NCBI RefSeq assembly: GCF_005885675.1
Contig: NZ_VANR01000002.1
Coordinates: 124,001 to 188,000, forward strand
DNA: 64,000 nt
DNA from: Polaribacter aestuariivivens
Lineage (GTDB): Bacteria > Bacteroidota > Bacteroidia > Flavobacteriales > Flavobacteriaceae
Direction of reading: 5' to 3'
The translations under genes were made by a program, and so were the position numbers. Under the pieces are notes generated by a model. The model saw only the letters and a list, made by a program, of their open reading frames with translations. It did not search any database and had not been told where the DNA came from. The stretch's first letter is position 1. Each line of letters opens with the position of its first letter. This document shows positions 1 to 8,765 of the stretch, piece by piece.

Positions 1-421
1 AAAAACCTAAAAAAGGAAATGTGTATAAAGGATCTATCACAAACACATTTTTAAAAGCTAAACGAATATCTAAAGGCCAAAATAATTTTGTACCCCAAGT
101 AGTTTGCGCGTCTAAAATTGGATGTGTTACAAAAGCTAAAAAGAACAATAATGTCCAATTTTTAAAGTTTTTATATTTTTCGTATTTTGTAACTATAAAA
201 GCAAAAAGAGGAGCAAAGAGTACTGAAAATAAGATAGAATGAGTAAAACCTCTATGAATTTCTAAAGCAGTAACAGTATCTGTAAAGTAAGAAGCAACAA
301 CATCTAAATCTGGAATAGTGCCAGCAATAGCGCCATATAACATGGCCTTATTTCCTATTTTTCTTCCTAAAACAGCTTCACCAACTGCAGCTCCTAAAAC
401 AATTTGAGTTAATGAATCCAA
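1..421 (-). CDS. Metal-dependent hydrolase, YdjM/DUF457 family (partial, runs off the left edge)
   Basis: The minus strand from 421 reads as an open frame of 140 codons with no stop before the window edge, so the 3' part is missing. The product starts MDSLTQIVLGAAVGEAVLG, which is the typical opening of the DUF457 inner-membrane metal-dependent hydrolases. Conserved polar groups sit between hydrophobic segments: PDLD near residue 38, HRGFTHS near 57 and THPILD near 99. An in-frame TAA lies just upstream (428-430), so the TTG at 419-421 is the only plausible start. The family is linked to membrane and DNA-damage phenotypes in other bacteria, but its substrate is not established. It lies downstream of gcvT on the same strand, with a terminator between them. 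Confidence 0.8.
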   Translation of the reverse strand, partial: MDSLTQIVLGAAVGEAVLGRKIGNKAMLYGAIAGTIPDLDVVASYFTDTVTALEIHRGFTHSILFSVLFAPLFAFIVTKYEKYKNFKNWTLLFFLAFVTHPILDAQTTWGTKLFWPLDIRLAFKNVFVIDPLYTFPFLGF

Positions 422-451
422 TACTTGTTAATTTATATTTTATTCAAAAAA

Positions 452-482
452 AAAAACAGATTATAAAATATAATCTGTTTTT
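452..482 (-). terminator. Rho-independent terminator after gcvT
   Basis: A 14-bp A/T-rich stem with core ACAGATTATA/TATAATCTGT closes on a 3-nt loop. It is flanked by A and T runs, so it can work on either strand. It lies 14 bp after the gcvT stop. Confidence 0.75.
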
Positions 483-496
483 GTTTTTTTTAGTTT

Positions 497-1582
497 TTAT
501 CCTTTATAAAAAGGCAACTTAACAATCGTTGCAGGAATTGCTTTTTTACGAACCTGAATATGTATTTGTGTACCCGATTTTGCAAAAAGCGTTGGTACAT
601 ACCCCATTCCAATTCCTTTTTGTAAACAAGGGCTCATAGTTCCTGATGTTACGTTTCCAATCACGTTTCCATTTCCATCTACAATATCGTAACCTTGTCT
701 TGGAATACCTCTTTCGTCTAATTCAAAAGCCACCAAACGTCTTTCTGGTTTGTGTTCTTTTTCTTTCGCTAAAGCTTCATGATTAACAAAATCTTTGGTA
801 AACTTGGTAATCCAACTTAAACCAGCTTCAATTGGTGAAGTTGTATCGTCAATATCATTTCCATACAAACAATAGCCCATTTCTAAACGTAAAGTATCTC
901 TTGCAGCCAAACCAATTGGTTTAATTCCATAATCTGCGCCTGCTTCAAAAACTTTGTTCCAGATTTGTTCTACTTCAGCATTTTTACAATAAATTTCAAA
1001 TCCACCAGAACCAGTATAACCAGTTGCAGAAATAATTACGTTTTCTATTCCAGCAAAATCACCAACTTTAAATTTGTAAAAAGAAATGTCTGCTAAATCT
1101 AAAGAAGACAAAGGTTGCATTGCATCAATTGCTTTTGGACCTTGTATTGCTAATAGAGAATAATCATCAGATAAATCTTTTAAATCTGCATTAAATTCTT
1201 CGTTATAAGAAGAAATCCAATTCCAATCTTTTTCAATATTAGAAGCATTCACTACTAATAAATATGTGTCTTCTTTAATTCTATAACAAATTAAATCATC
1301 TACAATTCCATTTTCAGTATTTGGAAAACAGCTGTATTGTGCATCACCAATTTGTAGTTTAGAGGCATCATTTGAAGTTACTTTCTGAATTAAATCTAGT
1401 GCATTTTTTCCAGAAACTAAAAACTCACCCATATGACTTACATCAAAAACTCCTACAGCTTCTCTTACAGTTAAATGTTCTGCTGTAACACCTTCATATT
1501 GTACAGGCATATTAAAACCAGCAAAAGGTACCATTTTTGCTCCAAGTTTTTCGTGAATAGAGTTAAGTGCTATATTTTTCAT
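497..1582 (-). CDS. gcvT: Aminomethyltransferase, glycine cleavage system T protein
   Basis: The product (361 aa) transfers the methylene group of the aminomethyl-lipoyl H protein to tetrahydrofolate and releases ammonia. The whole length matches the family: an N-terminal stretch with [18 protein letters not shown], the folate-binding GCV_T region with [10 protein letters not shown] near residue 48, and the C-terminal barrel with ERRLVAFE and [14 protein letters not shown] directly precedes the ATG; the ATG at 1582 ([16 protein letters not shown]) fits homologues and is chosen. The gene stands alone: no gcvH or gcvP is visible in the window. It is divergent from the aminopeptidase gene. The family assignment is firm. 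Confidence 0.95.
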   Translation of the reverse strand: MKNIALNSIHEKLGAKMVPFAGFNMPVQYEGVTAEHLTVREAVGVFDVSHMGEFLVSGKNALDLIQKVTSNDASKLQIGDAQYSCFPNTENGIVDDLICYRIKEDTYLLVVNASNIEKDWNWISSYNEEFNADLKDLSDDYSLLAIQGPKAIDAMQPLSSLDLADISFYKFKVGDFAGIENVIISATGYTGSGGFEIYCKNAEVEQIWNKVFEAGADYGIKPIGLAARDTLRLEMGYCLYGNDIDDTTSPIEAGLSWITKFTKDFVNHEALAKEKEHKPERRLVAFELDERGIPRQGYDIVDGNGNVIGNVTSGTMSPCLQKGIGMGYVPTLFAKSGTQIHIQVRKKAIPATIVKLPFYKG

Positions 1583-1680
1583 CAATCGATTTCTTAAAAT
1601 TTCAGCTAAAATATTGAAAAATGCTCAATAATCAATCACTAATTTTTTGTTAATGTTTCTATGGAAAAAATAATTAATAC

Positions 1681-1688
1681 TACATTTG
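1681..1688 (+). promoter_or_regulatory. -7 promoter box TACATTTG of the aminopeptidase gene
   Basis: TACATTTG matches the Bacteroidota -7 consensus TAnnTTTG exactly. No clear -33 TTTG lies 19-20 bp upstream; TTTC at 1656-1659 is the nearest. The box includes a TTG that could be read as a start codon, which argues that translation starts later, at 1716. Confidence 0.55.
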
Positions 1689-1715
1689 AAAAAACAACCA
1701 TTAATCTTTTTTAAA

Positions 1716-3341
1716 ATGAAGAATTTTAATTTTTTATGTGTTTTTTTACTGACAATTACTTTCAGTGGATTTTCACAAACACCTACAGATTTTTTATCAA
1801 AAGAATTTCATAAGAGCAGAAGAGATGCTTTAAGGGCTAAAATGCCACCAAATTCTGTGGCTGTAGTATTTGCAAACCCTCTAAGAAATAGAGCGAATGA
1901 TGTAGATTATGTGTTTCATCAGGATCCAAATTTTTACTATTTAACAGGCTACAGAGAGCCAAATGGAGTTTTGGTATTATTTTCTGATAATCAAACTGAT
2001 GAAAATGGTATTTCTTATAATGAAATATTATATGTTCAAGAGAAAGATGAAAGAGCAGAACAATGGAATGGAAAGCGTTTAGGAATTGAAGGAGCAAAGA
2101 AGAACTTAGGTTTTAAAGTGGCTTTTAACGGACAAGACTTTGTAGACTCAAAAGTAGATTTTACAAAATTTGATAGAGTTTTTATAGAAAAGTTTAATGA
2201 CGATTACAGAAACTCAGAAAGAGAAACCGCAGAAATTTATGATTTGGTAAAATCTTTTAAAGAGAAAGCGAACTATAATCCAAAGAATTTTTTATCATCA
2301 ATAAAAAAGCAAATTTATGAGTTTATTAAAGTTACACCAATAGAAAACAGTGCCAATGTTGCGCAAATAATTGGTAGAGCTTTGGCTTATGACCCTTCAT
2401 TAAAAAATGATGAAGATTTAATGCAATATAAAGATGCTACAACTGATAAATTAAAAAAAGAACTTAAACAAAAAATAACCTTAAAATTAGCATCAAAAAC
2501 TAATATAGACGTTAGTTTTTTATCTAATAATTTAGCTGCGTTAAGAGAAGTTAAAACAGCAGAAGAACTAAAACTTTTAACCAAAGCAGTTCGTATTTCT
2601 GCAGTTGGACAAATTGAGGTAATGAAAGCCATGAAACCACATATGTCTGAAACTGAATTACAAGGAATTCATGAATTTGTTTACAAAAAATATGGTGCAG
2701 AATATGAAGGATATCCATCAATTGTAGGTGCAGGAAACAATGGTTGTATTTTACATTACATTGAAAATAATAAAACCAAAGTTGGTAATGATTTGGTTTT
2801 AATGGATTTAGGAGCAGAATATAGAGGTTACACTGCAGATGTAACACGCACAATACCTGCAAGTGGAAAATTTACAAAAGAACAAAAAGAAATTTATGAT
2901 ATTGTATATGCAGCACAAGAAGCTGGTATTGCCGAGAGTAAAGTGGGCAACAGTTTTGGTGCTCCAAATATGGCCTGTAGAAAAGTGATTAATGAAGGTT
3001 TGGTAAAATTAGGAATCATAAAATCTGTAGATGAAAAACATAATTATTTACCTCATGGAGTTACACATTATATTGGATTAGACGTTCATGATGCAGGAAC
3101 CTATGGTACTTTTGTAGAAAATTCTGTAATTACTGTAGAACCTGGAATTTATATTCCTGAAGGAAGTAATTGTGACAAAAAATACTGGGGAATAGCAGTT
3201 AGAATTGAAGACGATATTTTAATTACCAACAATGGGCCTGTTAATTTATCTGGGGAAGCTCCAAGAAAATCAGATGAAATTGAAAAAATGATGAAAAAGA
3301 AATCTGTTTTAAATGAATTTATTTTACCAGATTTAGATTAA
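1716..3341 (+). CDS. Secreted Xaa-Pro aminopeptidase (peptidase M24B)
   Basis: The product (541 aa) should remove N-terminal residues that precede proline. It has a signal peptide (hydrophobic VFLLTITFSG ending FSQ), an aminopeptidase P N-terminal domain (about residues 25-190, with FYYLTGYREPNG) and a C-terminal pita-bread M24 domain. The dinuclear metal ligands are visible: Asp in LMDLGAEY, Asp in YTADVTR, His in THYIGLDVHD, Glu in VEPGIYIPEG and Glu in VRIEDD. The frame stays open back to a TTG at 1686, but that TTG lies inside a promoter box and the signal peptide starts properly at ATG 1716. The export signal suggests a periplasmic or surface role in peptide scavenging. The next gene follows after 2 bp, so they probably form an operon. 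Confidence 0.93.
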   Translation: MKNFNFLCVFLLTITFSGFSQTPTDFLSKEFHKSRRDALRAKMPPNSVAVVFANPLRNRANDVDYVFHQDPNFYYLTGYREPNGVLVLFSDNQTDENGISYNEILYVQEKDERAEQWNGKRLGIEGAKKNLGFKVAFNGQDFVDSKVDFTKFDRVFIEKFNDDYRNSERETAEIYDLVKSFKEKANYNPKNFLSSIKKQIYEFIKVTPIENSANVAQIIGRALAYDPSLKNDEDLMQYKDATTDKLKKELKQKITLKLASKTNIDVSFLSNNLAALREVKTAEELKLLTKAVRISAVGQIEVMKAMKPHMSETELQGIHEFVYKKYGAEYEGYPSIVGAGNNGCILHYIENNKTKVGNDLVLMDLGAEYRGYTADVTRTIPASGKFTKEQKEIYDIVYAAQEAGIAESKVGNSFGAPNMACRKVINEGLVKLGIIKSVDEKHNYLPHGVTHYIGLDVHDAGTYGTFVENSVITVEPGIYIPEGSNCDKKYWGIAVRIEDDILITNNGPVNLSGEAPRKSDEIEKMMKKKSVLNEFILPDLD

Positions 3342-3343
3342 TA

Positions 3344-4006
3344 ATGAGTAAAACTGCAATCATTTTAGGAGCAACAGGCTTAACAGGAGGTATTCTTTTA
3401 GAAAAATTATTAGCAGATAAAAGGTACTCAACAATTAAACTTTTTTCAAGAAGTTCTGTAGAAGTTGCATCAGAAAAAATACAAGAATTTATTGTTGATT
3501 TATTACAATTGGAAAATCATTCAAAAGATTTTACTGGAGATGAAGTTTATTGTTGTATTGGAACCACAGCTTCTAAAACGAAAGATAAAGAAAAGTATAA
3601 GAAAATAGATTACGGAATTCCAGTAACAGCAGCAAAACTTTCTAAACAAAATGGTATTGAAACATTTGTGGTAATGTCATCAATGGGAGCAAATCCAGAT
3701 AGTAGTGTTTTTTATAATAGAACGAAAGGAGAAATGGAGCGCGATGTTTTACAACTAAAAATTAAAAATACATTTATTTTAAGACCTTCTTTAATTGGCG
3801 GTAATCGTGATGAAAAAAGAATTGGAGAAAAAATAGGGAAAATAATAATGAGTATTTTAAATCCATTATTTGTTGGTGCTTTAAAAAAATACAGAATGAT
3901 ACACCCAGAAAAAATTGCCAGCTGTATGAAAATACTAGCTAATAAACCCGAAAAAGAAGTTATTATTAGTTCTGATAAAATTTTATTAATAGCAAATACC
4001 AAATAA
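3344..4006 (+). CDS. NAD(P)-binding Rossmann protein, TIP30/HTATIP2-like
   Basis: The protein (220 aa) opens with [12 protein letters not shown], the glycine-rich dinucleotide loop of atypical short-chain dehydrogenases. Later it carries VVMSSMGAN and [10 protein letters not shown], corresponding to the S and YxxxK region of extended SDRs, and [10 protein letters not shown]. The length and motifs resemble the NAD(P)H-binding (NmrA/TIP30) group, whose bacterial substrates are unknown. It starts 2 bp after the aminopeptidase stop and is followed after 1 bp by the DUF2132 gene, so the three are probably co-transcribed. The fold is confident and the function is not. Confidence 0.85.
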   Translation: MSKTAIILGATGLTGGILLEKLLADKRYSTIKLFSRSSVEVASEKIQEFIVDLLQLENHSKDFTGDEVYCCIGTTASKTKDKEKYKKIDYGIPVTAAKLSKQNGIETFVVMSSMGANPDSSVFYNRTKGEMERDVLQLKIKNTFILRPSLIGGNRDEKRIGEKIGKIIMSILNPLFVGALKKYRMIHPEKIASCMKILANKPEKEVIISSDKILLIANTK

Positions 4007-4007
4007 C

Positions 4008-4232
4008 GTGAGTGAAAAACAACCCAACAATCCAATGCATGGAATAAAGTTAGCAACAATTTTAGAAGAACTTTTTAAAGAATATGGATGGGAAGAGTTA
4101 GGAGATACTTTAAATATAAAAGCTTTTAAAAACAACCCAACATACAAATCGAGTTTAAAATTTTTACGAACTACACCTTGGGCAAGAGAAAAAGTGGAGC
4201 GTTTTTACATTAAACATATAATTGATAAATAA
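4008..4232 (+). CDS. VF530/DUF2132 family small protein
   Basis: This 74-residue protein has the family pattern [23 protein letters not shown] and the C-terminal [15 protein letters not shown]530 proteins are small helical proteins proposed to bind DNA; their cellular role is unclear. The start is GTG at 4008, one base after the previous stop. The internal ATG at 4035 would remove the conserved NNP segment, so GTG is preferred. It is the last gene of the three-gene operon, convergent with the response regulator on the other strand after only 6 bp. Confidence 0.88.
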   Translation: MSEKQPNNPMHGIKLATILEELFKEYGWEELGDTLNIKAFKNNPTYKSSLKFLRTTPWAREKVERFYIKHIIDK

Positions 4233-4238
4233 GTTATT

Positions 4239-4853
4239 TTAAATTATCAATCCTTTTTGTATACCATATTTTACTAAATCTGTTGTGTTTTGAGTGTTTG
4301 TCATTTCAAACAGTTGCCTTTTATGAGATTTTAATGAATTTTCTGTGATGTTAAGTATTTCAGCAATTTGTTCTGAAGTTTTATCAGAGTGTTTATATAG
4401 TGCTTTTAAAATCTCTATTTTTCTATCTGTAAAATCTATTTTATCAAAGTGAATTTTAGTTTTAATTTCTTTTTTTTGGTTATTAGCAGATAAACTATTT
4501 ACAATTATCTCTTCGAACTTTTCAATGTCGCTATCTTTACCAACAAACACATCTACCTGTTTTTTTAAAGATTCTCTTTTCATAAAACTATTATTTAAAG
4601 AAGTTAAGCTTATAATTTTAAAGCTCTTCTTTTCTGGTCTAATTTTATCAATATAATCTAATGAATTTACTCCTTTAAAATTGATATCTAAAACCAGCAC
4701 ATCAAAAATAGCATTATTGGTGTATTTAATTAATTCATTTAAATCAATAAAAGTAGCAACAACATCTATTTTTTTATTATCCGAAAAATGATTTGCTAAA
4801 GCATCTACAAAAAACCGACTATCATCAGCTATTACTATTTTTATTTGTTTCAT
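4239..4853 (-). CDS. Two-component response regulator, NarL/LuxR type
   Basis: The protein (204 aa) has an N-terminal receiver domain with the acidic pair D10/D11, the phospho-acceptor D56 (VLVLDINF), T84 and K106. A C-terminal LuxR-type HTH (about residues 135-200) contains TSEQIAEILNITENSLKSHKRQLFEM. It should bind DNA when phosphorylated. Its start lies inside the 3' end of the upstream histidine-kinase gene (29-bp overlap), so translation is probably coupled and the two form a cognate pair. Its target genes are not visible from sequence. Confidence 0.92.
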   Translation of the reverse strand: MKQIKIVIADDSRFFVDALANHFSDNKKIDVVATFIDLNELIKYTNNAIFDVLVLDINFKGVNSLDYIDKIRPEKKSFKIISLTSLNNSFMKRESLKKQVDVFVGKDSDIEKFEEIIVNSLSANNQKKEIKTKIHFDKIDFTDRKIEILKALYKHSDKTSEQIAEILNITENSLKSHKRQLFEMTNTQNTTDLVKYGIQKGLII

Positions 4854-6660
4854 TTTTAGGGATTTTCATTGTTATAGTTACACCATTGTTTTTGGATGAT
4901 TCAATTTTAGTAGTACCATTTAATAAAGCAACTCTCTCTTTGATATTATGCAAACCAAAACCATTTTTTGGAATAAATGTAGTATCAAAACCAATACCAT
5001 TATCTATATATTTTAATATAATAAATTGATTTTCTGTAACCATTCTAACTAAAATATGTGATGCTTTAGAATATTTAATTCCGTTTGTTAATAGTTCGGA
5101 AAATATAAGGTAAATATGATAAGTATCCTCTTGTTTTAAAAAAGTATCATTCAAATGAAAATGAGTTTGAATATCAATCTTTGATAAAGTATTTAACTTT
5201 AAGCATAAGTCATTTAAATTCTCAATAAGATTTTCCACGTTTATTTTTGGAGTAAAAATGGTATTTAATAAGAAACGATATTCTTTATAAAAGGAATTTA
5301 CAATTTTTTCTATTTCAGATTTTTTTTGATGAATATTACCTAAAAGGTTAATTTTTAAAGCTTCAATATTACCTCCAAAACTATCGTGAACAGCGTTTAT
5401 TAATTGATTTCTCTCTTTAAGTTGCAATTGCAAAAGATTGTCTTGAAATGAGTTTTTTAGAGCTAAGTTCTCTTGTTTTAAAATAGATGCCATACGTTTT
5501 TCTTGAAGTATTTCAGATATGATAAAATAAGTAATAAAAACCAGTTCTAATGCAGTAGCAATGTATTGTGCGTTATCTAAAAGTAAACCTGTAAGTATTG
5601 ATATGTCTGCTTCTGGATTGTATAAAGTTCTAATTTGATAGAAAAATAAAGGTATTGTAAAACCTACAGCAAGATATTTTGGGATTTTATTTTTAAAAGC
5701 CAAATAAACATGAAAAACGATCATAAAAATAATCTCTAGTTGCAAAACAACCCAAGAAATACTTTTTATGTTCGAAAAGTTTGAGTGATAAATTTTTGAC
5801 AAGAATAACAATAGTAAAAGAGAATTTATTCCGATGAAAAACTTTAAAAAACCATTAAAGAATTTTGGAATTCTTTTTTTTCCATAAAATGATAGCTGAA
5901 AGAGAATTAAAAAAGAAAATCCAAGTAGCTGAAACATTGTTTTTAAATTCACAATTAAAAAAAGAGAATCCCCCCAAAGATATTTTACACCCAAACCTTT
6001 ATAGGCAAATAAATCTAGAAAAGTAAAAATTAGAAAAAAACCATAAGCAATAAAACTCCATCTTTTTTGGTCTAAAAACAACAATAGATTCACTAAAAGT
6101 AAAATAATAAAAAAAGTTAGCAAGAAAATGGTAAAGTAACCGTCTTTTTGAACGAATTCTAAAAACTCATTTTCGTTAAGAAGCAGAAATTTTTTTGTAA
6201 AAAGCGAAATGCTATTCTCTATTTTTATGATTAATTCAATATTATTTCCTTTTTCAATTTTCCAAGTTGGCAGTCTAAAATTTATTGCTTTATGACTAAA
6301 ATTCTGTAAATTATCAATACAGTGTAATTTGAGAACAGTATCATTTTTTATCTGATAAACTTCTACGCTTTTAAAATATTGATGCCAAATTGTAAAATAA
6401 GAATCTTCCTTTAACTGTTTGGGTAATTTTATTAGCAACCATTTACTTTTGTTTTTATCTATATTATCATAAATGTCATTCCCAATAGGTTTGATAAACG
6501 CTCCATTTTTATAGTAGCTATATATCTGATTAAAATCATCAATATCCTGAGAATTATCTAAGTAGTAAGCATTTTTATGAATAAGATATTCAGTCTTTTT
6601 TTGTTGGGAAAAGACTAAAAGAGGCAATAAAACTAAAAAAAATAAAATCCTTTTTTTCAT
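4825..6660 (-). CDS. 7TMR-DISM sensor histidine kinase
   Basis: The protein (611 aa) has, in order, a signal peptide (residues 1-19), an extracellular DISM-type sensory domain (about 25-165, with WLLIKLP and WHQYFKSVEVY), seven predicted membrane helices (about 173-385), a short coiled coil and a HisKA_3 dimerisation helix with the phospho-acceptor H425 in AVHDSFGG. The HATPase domain carries the N box around ELLTN (522-526), the G1 box DNGIGFD (553-559) and GFGLHNIKER. All motifs for autophosphorylation are intact. It overlaps the response-regulator gene and probably senses a carbohydrate-like or membrane signal; the ligand is unknown. Confidence 0.92.
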   Translation of the reverse strand: MKKRILFFLVLLPLLVFSQQKKTEYLIHKNAYYLDNSQDIDDFNQIYSYYKNGAFIKPIGNDIYDNIDKNKSKWLLIKLPKQLKEDSYFTIWHQYFKSVEVYQIKNDTVLKLHCIDNLQNFSHKAINFRLPTWKIEKGNNIELIIKIENSISLFTKKFLLLNENEFLEFVQKDGYFTIFLLTFFIILLLVNLLLFLDQKRWSFIAYGFFLIFTFLDLFAYKGLGVKYLWGDSLFLIVNLKTMFQLLGFSFLILFQLSFYGKKRIPKFFNGFLKFFIGINSLLLLLFLSKIYHSNFSNIKSISWVVLQLEIIFMIVFHVYLAFKNKIPKYLAVGFTIPLFFYQIRTLYNPEADISILTGLLLDNAQYIATALELVFITYFIISEILQEKRMASILKQENLALKNSFQDNLLQLQLKERNQLINAVHDSFGGNIEALKINLLGNIHQKKSEIEKIVNSFYKEYRFLLNTIFTPKINVENLIENLNDLCLKLNTLSKIDIQTHFHLNDTFLKQEDTYHIYLIFSELLTNGIKYSKASHILVRMVTENQFIILKYIDNGIGFDTTFIPKNGFGLHNIKERVALLNGTTKIESSKNNGVTITMKIPKNETNKNSNS

Positions 6661-6706
6661 GAAAAATCTAACACTAAAGTATGATTTTTTATTGAAAATG
6701 ATGTTC

Positions 6707-6714
6707 TAATTTTG
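6707..6714 (+). promoter_or_regulatory. -7 promoter box TAATTTTG for the 6734 gene
   Basis: Exact match to TAnnTTTG, 20 bp before the ATG at 6734. TTTT at 6685-6688 stands 18 bp upstream as a weak -33 element. Confidence 0.5.
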
Positions 6715-6733
6715 TGCTAAATTTTTAATTTAA

Positions 6734-7333
6734 ATGATTATGAATACTATTTTTAAACCTTTTGTATACTTATTTGTTATTGCATTTTCCTTTAGCTCAT
6801 GTGAAAGTACAGAAGAAGAAATAGTAGATTCAGAAGTGCTTACTCCTTGGGAAAGAAAATTTTATGGAGGACAGCATAATATAAACAATATAAGTTTTTT
6901 CACTACAGAAATTGAAGGTTCTACGAATGTAAATTTTGATTGTTTTGTATGTCAAGCAGAACTTCCATCTAATATTTTTACAACTGCAACCATAAAAATT
7001 TATTTGCCAAAACATCCTCAAGAAGGATTTCAAACAGGTTTAGAAACTTTAGAGAGCAATAGAGTTATTATTAGATATGATAATGGTTTATTTACAGAAG
7101 ACGTTTACGAGGATGGTAGTCTCAAATTTATTGGAATAATTCAAGATCCAAATGATGACACTAAAGAGCTTTCAGGCTTTGAATTTAATTTAACAATTCC
7201 ATCATTTTATAACATTACAAAAGACAATTTTGAATATATAGAATTTCCTTTCTTTTTAAAATATTTAGACAACAATGGAAATGAAATTTTTAGAGGAGAG
7301 AGAACATTTTCAATCTTAAACTCTACATGTTAA
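6734..7333 (+). CDS. Putative lipoprotein, function unknown
   Basis: The protein (199 aa) has a short basic start, a hydrophobic core and the lipobox FSFSSC, so it should be lipid-anchored, followed by an acidic linker (ESTEEE) typical of exported Flavobacteriaceae lipoproteins. The mature part is rich in beta-strand-like and aromatic residues and shows no motif I recognise. It holds one further pair of cysteines (CFVC) and a terminal Cys. ATG at 6734 and ATG at 6740 are both possible starts. It is the first gene of a same-strand run with the barrel-like and BspA-like proteins (40-bp and 4-bp gaps), which suggests a cell-surface cluster. Confidence 0.7.
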   Translation: MIMNTIFKPFVYLFVIAFSFSSCESTEEEIVDSEVLTPWERKFYGGQHNINNISFFTTEIEGSTNVNFDCFVCQAELPSNIFTTATIKIYLPKHPQEGFQTGLETLESNRVIIRYDNGLFTEDVYEDGSLKFIGIIQDPNDDTKELSGFEFNLTIPSFYNITKDNFEYIEFPFFLKYLDNNGNEIFRGERTFSILNSTC

Positions 7334-7373
7334 GTACTAAATAATATCAAATTTCAACTTTAAACAATCAATT

Positions 7374-7913
7374 ATGAAAATTAAATTTTTATTTACATTA
7401 CTAATTCTTACTAGTTTTTCAATCTTTGGACAAGATGAAAAAAATAACTCTCTATCTCCATCAGACTACCATACATTAGATATTAAAAATCTTGAGCTAG
7501 ATGATAATTTTTTAAATATATATTATGAAGGTGGTTCTATTATGCCTTATGAAACTTTTTTAAAGAATTTTATTGTTCAAGGTAAAATAGGTGTAGGTTA
7601 CTCTGCTACTAAATTTGAAAATAATGAAAGTTCATTATTTTATTTACCATTGCAAGTAGGAGGTGGATTTATGTTTGAAGAAGATATATTTAAATTTTAT
7701 TCTACTTTATCTGCAGGTCTTCAAATTGGCTATTCAGATATAAAAATAGCAACTGAAAGTTCAAGTGAATTTTTATTTGATTTCATTTCATATGCAAACT
7801 TTGGAGGAATGGTATTTTTTGGTAAAGAATCAAAATATGGAATTCAAGTAGAATATAATTACGCAATTGAAGGAGTAGATAGAGTTTTAGTAGGATTAGC
7901 AATAAGATTATAA
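7374..7913 (+). CDS. Small outer-membrane beta-barrel-like protein
   Basis: The protein (179 aa) has a signal peptide ending near FGQ, then alternating polar/hydrophobic stretches such as GKIGVGYSATKF, FYSTLSAGLQIGYS and YGIQVEYNYAIEG, and it ends in VGLAIRL. An amphipathic C-terminal strand is usual for small 8-stranded barrels. No enzyme motif is present. It starts 40 bp after the preceding lipoprotein gene and ends 4 bp before the BspA-like lipoprotein, so it may be co-expressed with both. The barrel assignment is inferred from pattern only. Confidence 0.6.
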   Translation: MKIKFLFTLLILTSFSIFGQDEKNNSLSPSDYHTLDIKNLELDDNFLNIYYEGGSIMPYETFLKNFIVQGKIGVGYSATKFENNESSLFYLPLQVGGGFMFEEDIFKFYSTLSAGLQIGYSDIKIATESSSEFLFDFISYANFGGMVFFGKESKYGIQVEYNYAIEGVDRVLVGLAIRL

Positions 7914-7917
7914 ATAT

Positions 7918-8757
7918 ATGAAAATGAAAAAAATAATATTTATACTAGGTGTATTTTGTCTAATAAATTGTTCTACAAGCGAGGATGAAATAGACGATAA
8001 TCAAAATAATACTGATATCTTTTTTGTTGCTACTAATGGTATAACTATAAAAGCAAAACAAAACGTTGCAGTTGGCTCAAAAGGAATTTTAAATGGCGAA
8101 ACGTACACTTTAGTTGACAAGCAAATGATTATTGAAATGAGAAACAATTTACAAGATCTTTCTAAAGTTGTTACAACAGGTATAAAAGATATGAGTGAGT
8201 TATTCTGGTCAGACAGATCATTTAACCAAGATATAAGTTCTTGGGACGTTAGCGCTGTAACAAATATGAGCAGAATGTTTACTAATGCTAATGATTTTAA
8301 TCAAGATATAAGCAATTGGGATGTTTCTAATGTAATTGATATGTCTTATATGTTTGGAGGTACAAAAGACTTTAATCAAAACTTGAATAATTGGGATACT
8401 TCAAATGTTTTAGATATGAGTTTAACTTTTTTTAGTTCAAATTATAACGGCAACATAAGTTCTTGGGATGTTAGTAGTGTAGAGAATATGGGTCAAATGT
8501 TCTACGATGCTGATAATTTTAATCAAGATATAAGTTCATGGAATACATCAAACGTTTTAAATATGACTGAAATGTTTTTTGATTGTGAAAACTTTAATCA
8601 AAATTTATCTTCTTGGATTGTAAACCAAATAACAGACGAAAGCTATGTATTTACAAATACAAGTGGAAATGAAGTGAAAGCTTCAGGTTGTATTAATTTT
8701 AGCAAAGATGCACTAAATTGGACTTTACCAAAGCCAAACTTCACAAATTGTAATTAA
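7918..8757 (+). CDS. BspA-type (DUF285) repeat surface lipoprotein
   Basis: The protein (279 aa) carries a lipobox (LINCS) and then at least six tandem repeats of about 25 residues over roughly residues 100-245. The repeat pattern is FNQDISSWDVSxVTNMxxMF, which is the DUF285/BspA family pattern found in surface proteins of Bacteroidota, Mycoplasma and others. These repeats mediate protein binding or surface display in studied cases; the partner here is unknown. The last repeats diverge (SSWIVNQITDESYVF), and a C-terminal cap with two cysteines follows. It starts 4 bp after the barrel-like gene and is convergent with topB. Confidence 0.9.
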   Translation: MKMKKIIFILGVFCLINCSTSEDEIDDNQNNTDIFFVATNGITIKAKQNVAVGSKGILNGETYTLVDKQMIIEMRNNLQDLSKVVTTGIKDMSELFWSDRSFNQDISSWDVSAVTNMSRMFTNANDFNQDISNWDVSNVIDMSYMFGGTKDFNQNLNNWDTSNVLDMSLTFFSSNYNGNISSWDVSSVENMGQMFYDADNFNQDISSWNTSNVLNMTEMFFDCENFNQNLSSWIVNQITDESYVFTNTSGNEVKASGCINFSKDALNWTLPKPNFTNCN

Positions 8758-8765
8758 AAAAATAG

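Noticed and set aside
21..242. 73-codon plus-strand frame at the left edge
   Set aside because: It is antisense to the DUF457 gene, whose protein is clearly recognisable on the minus strand.
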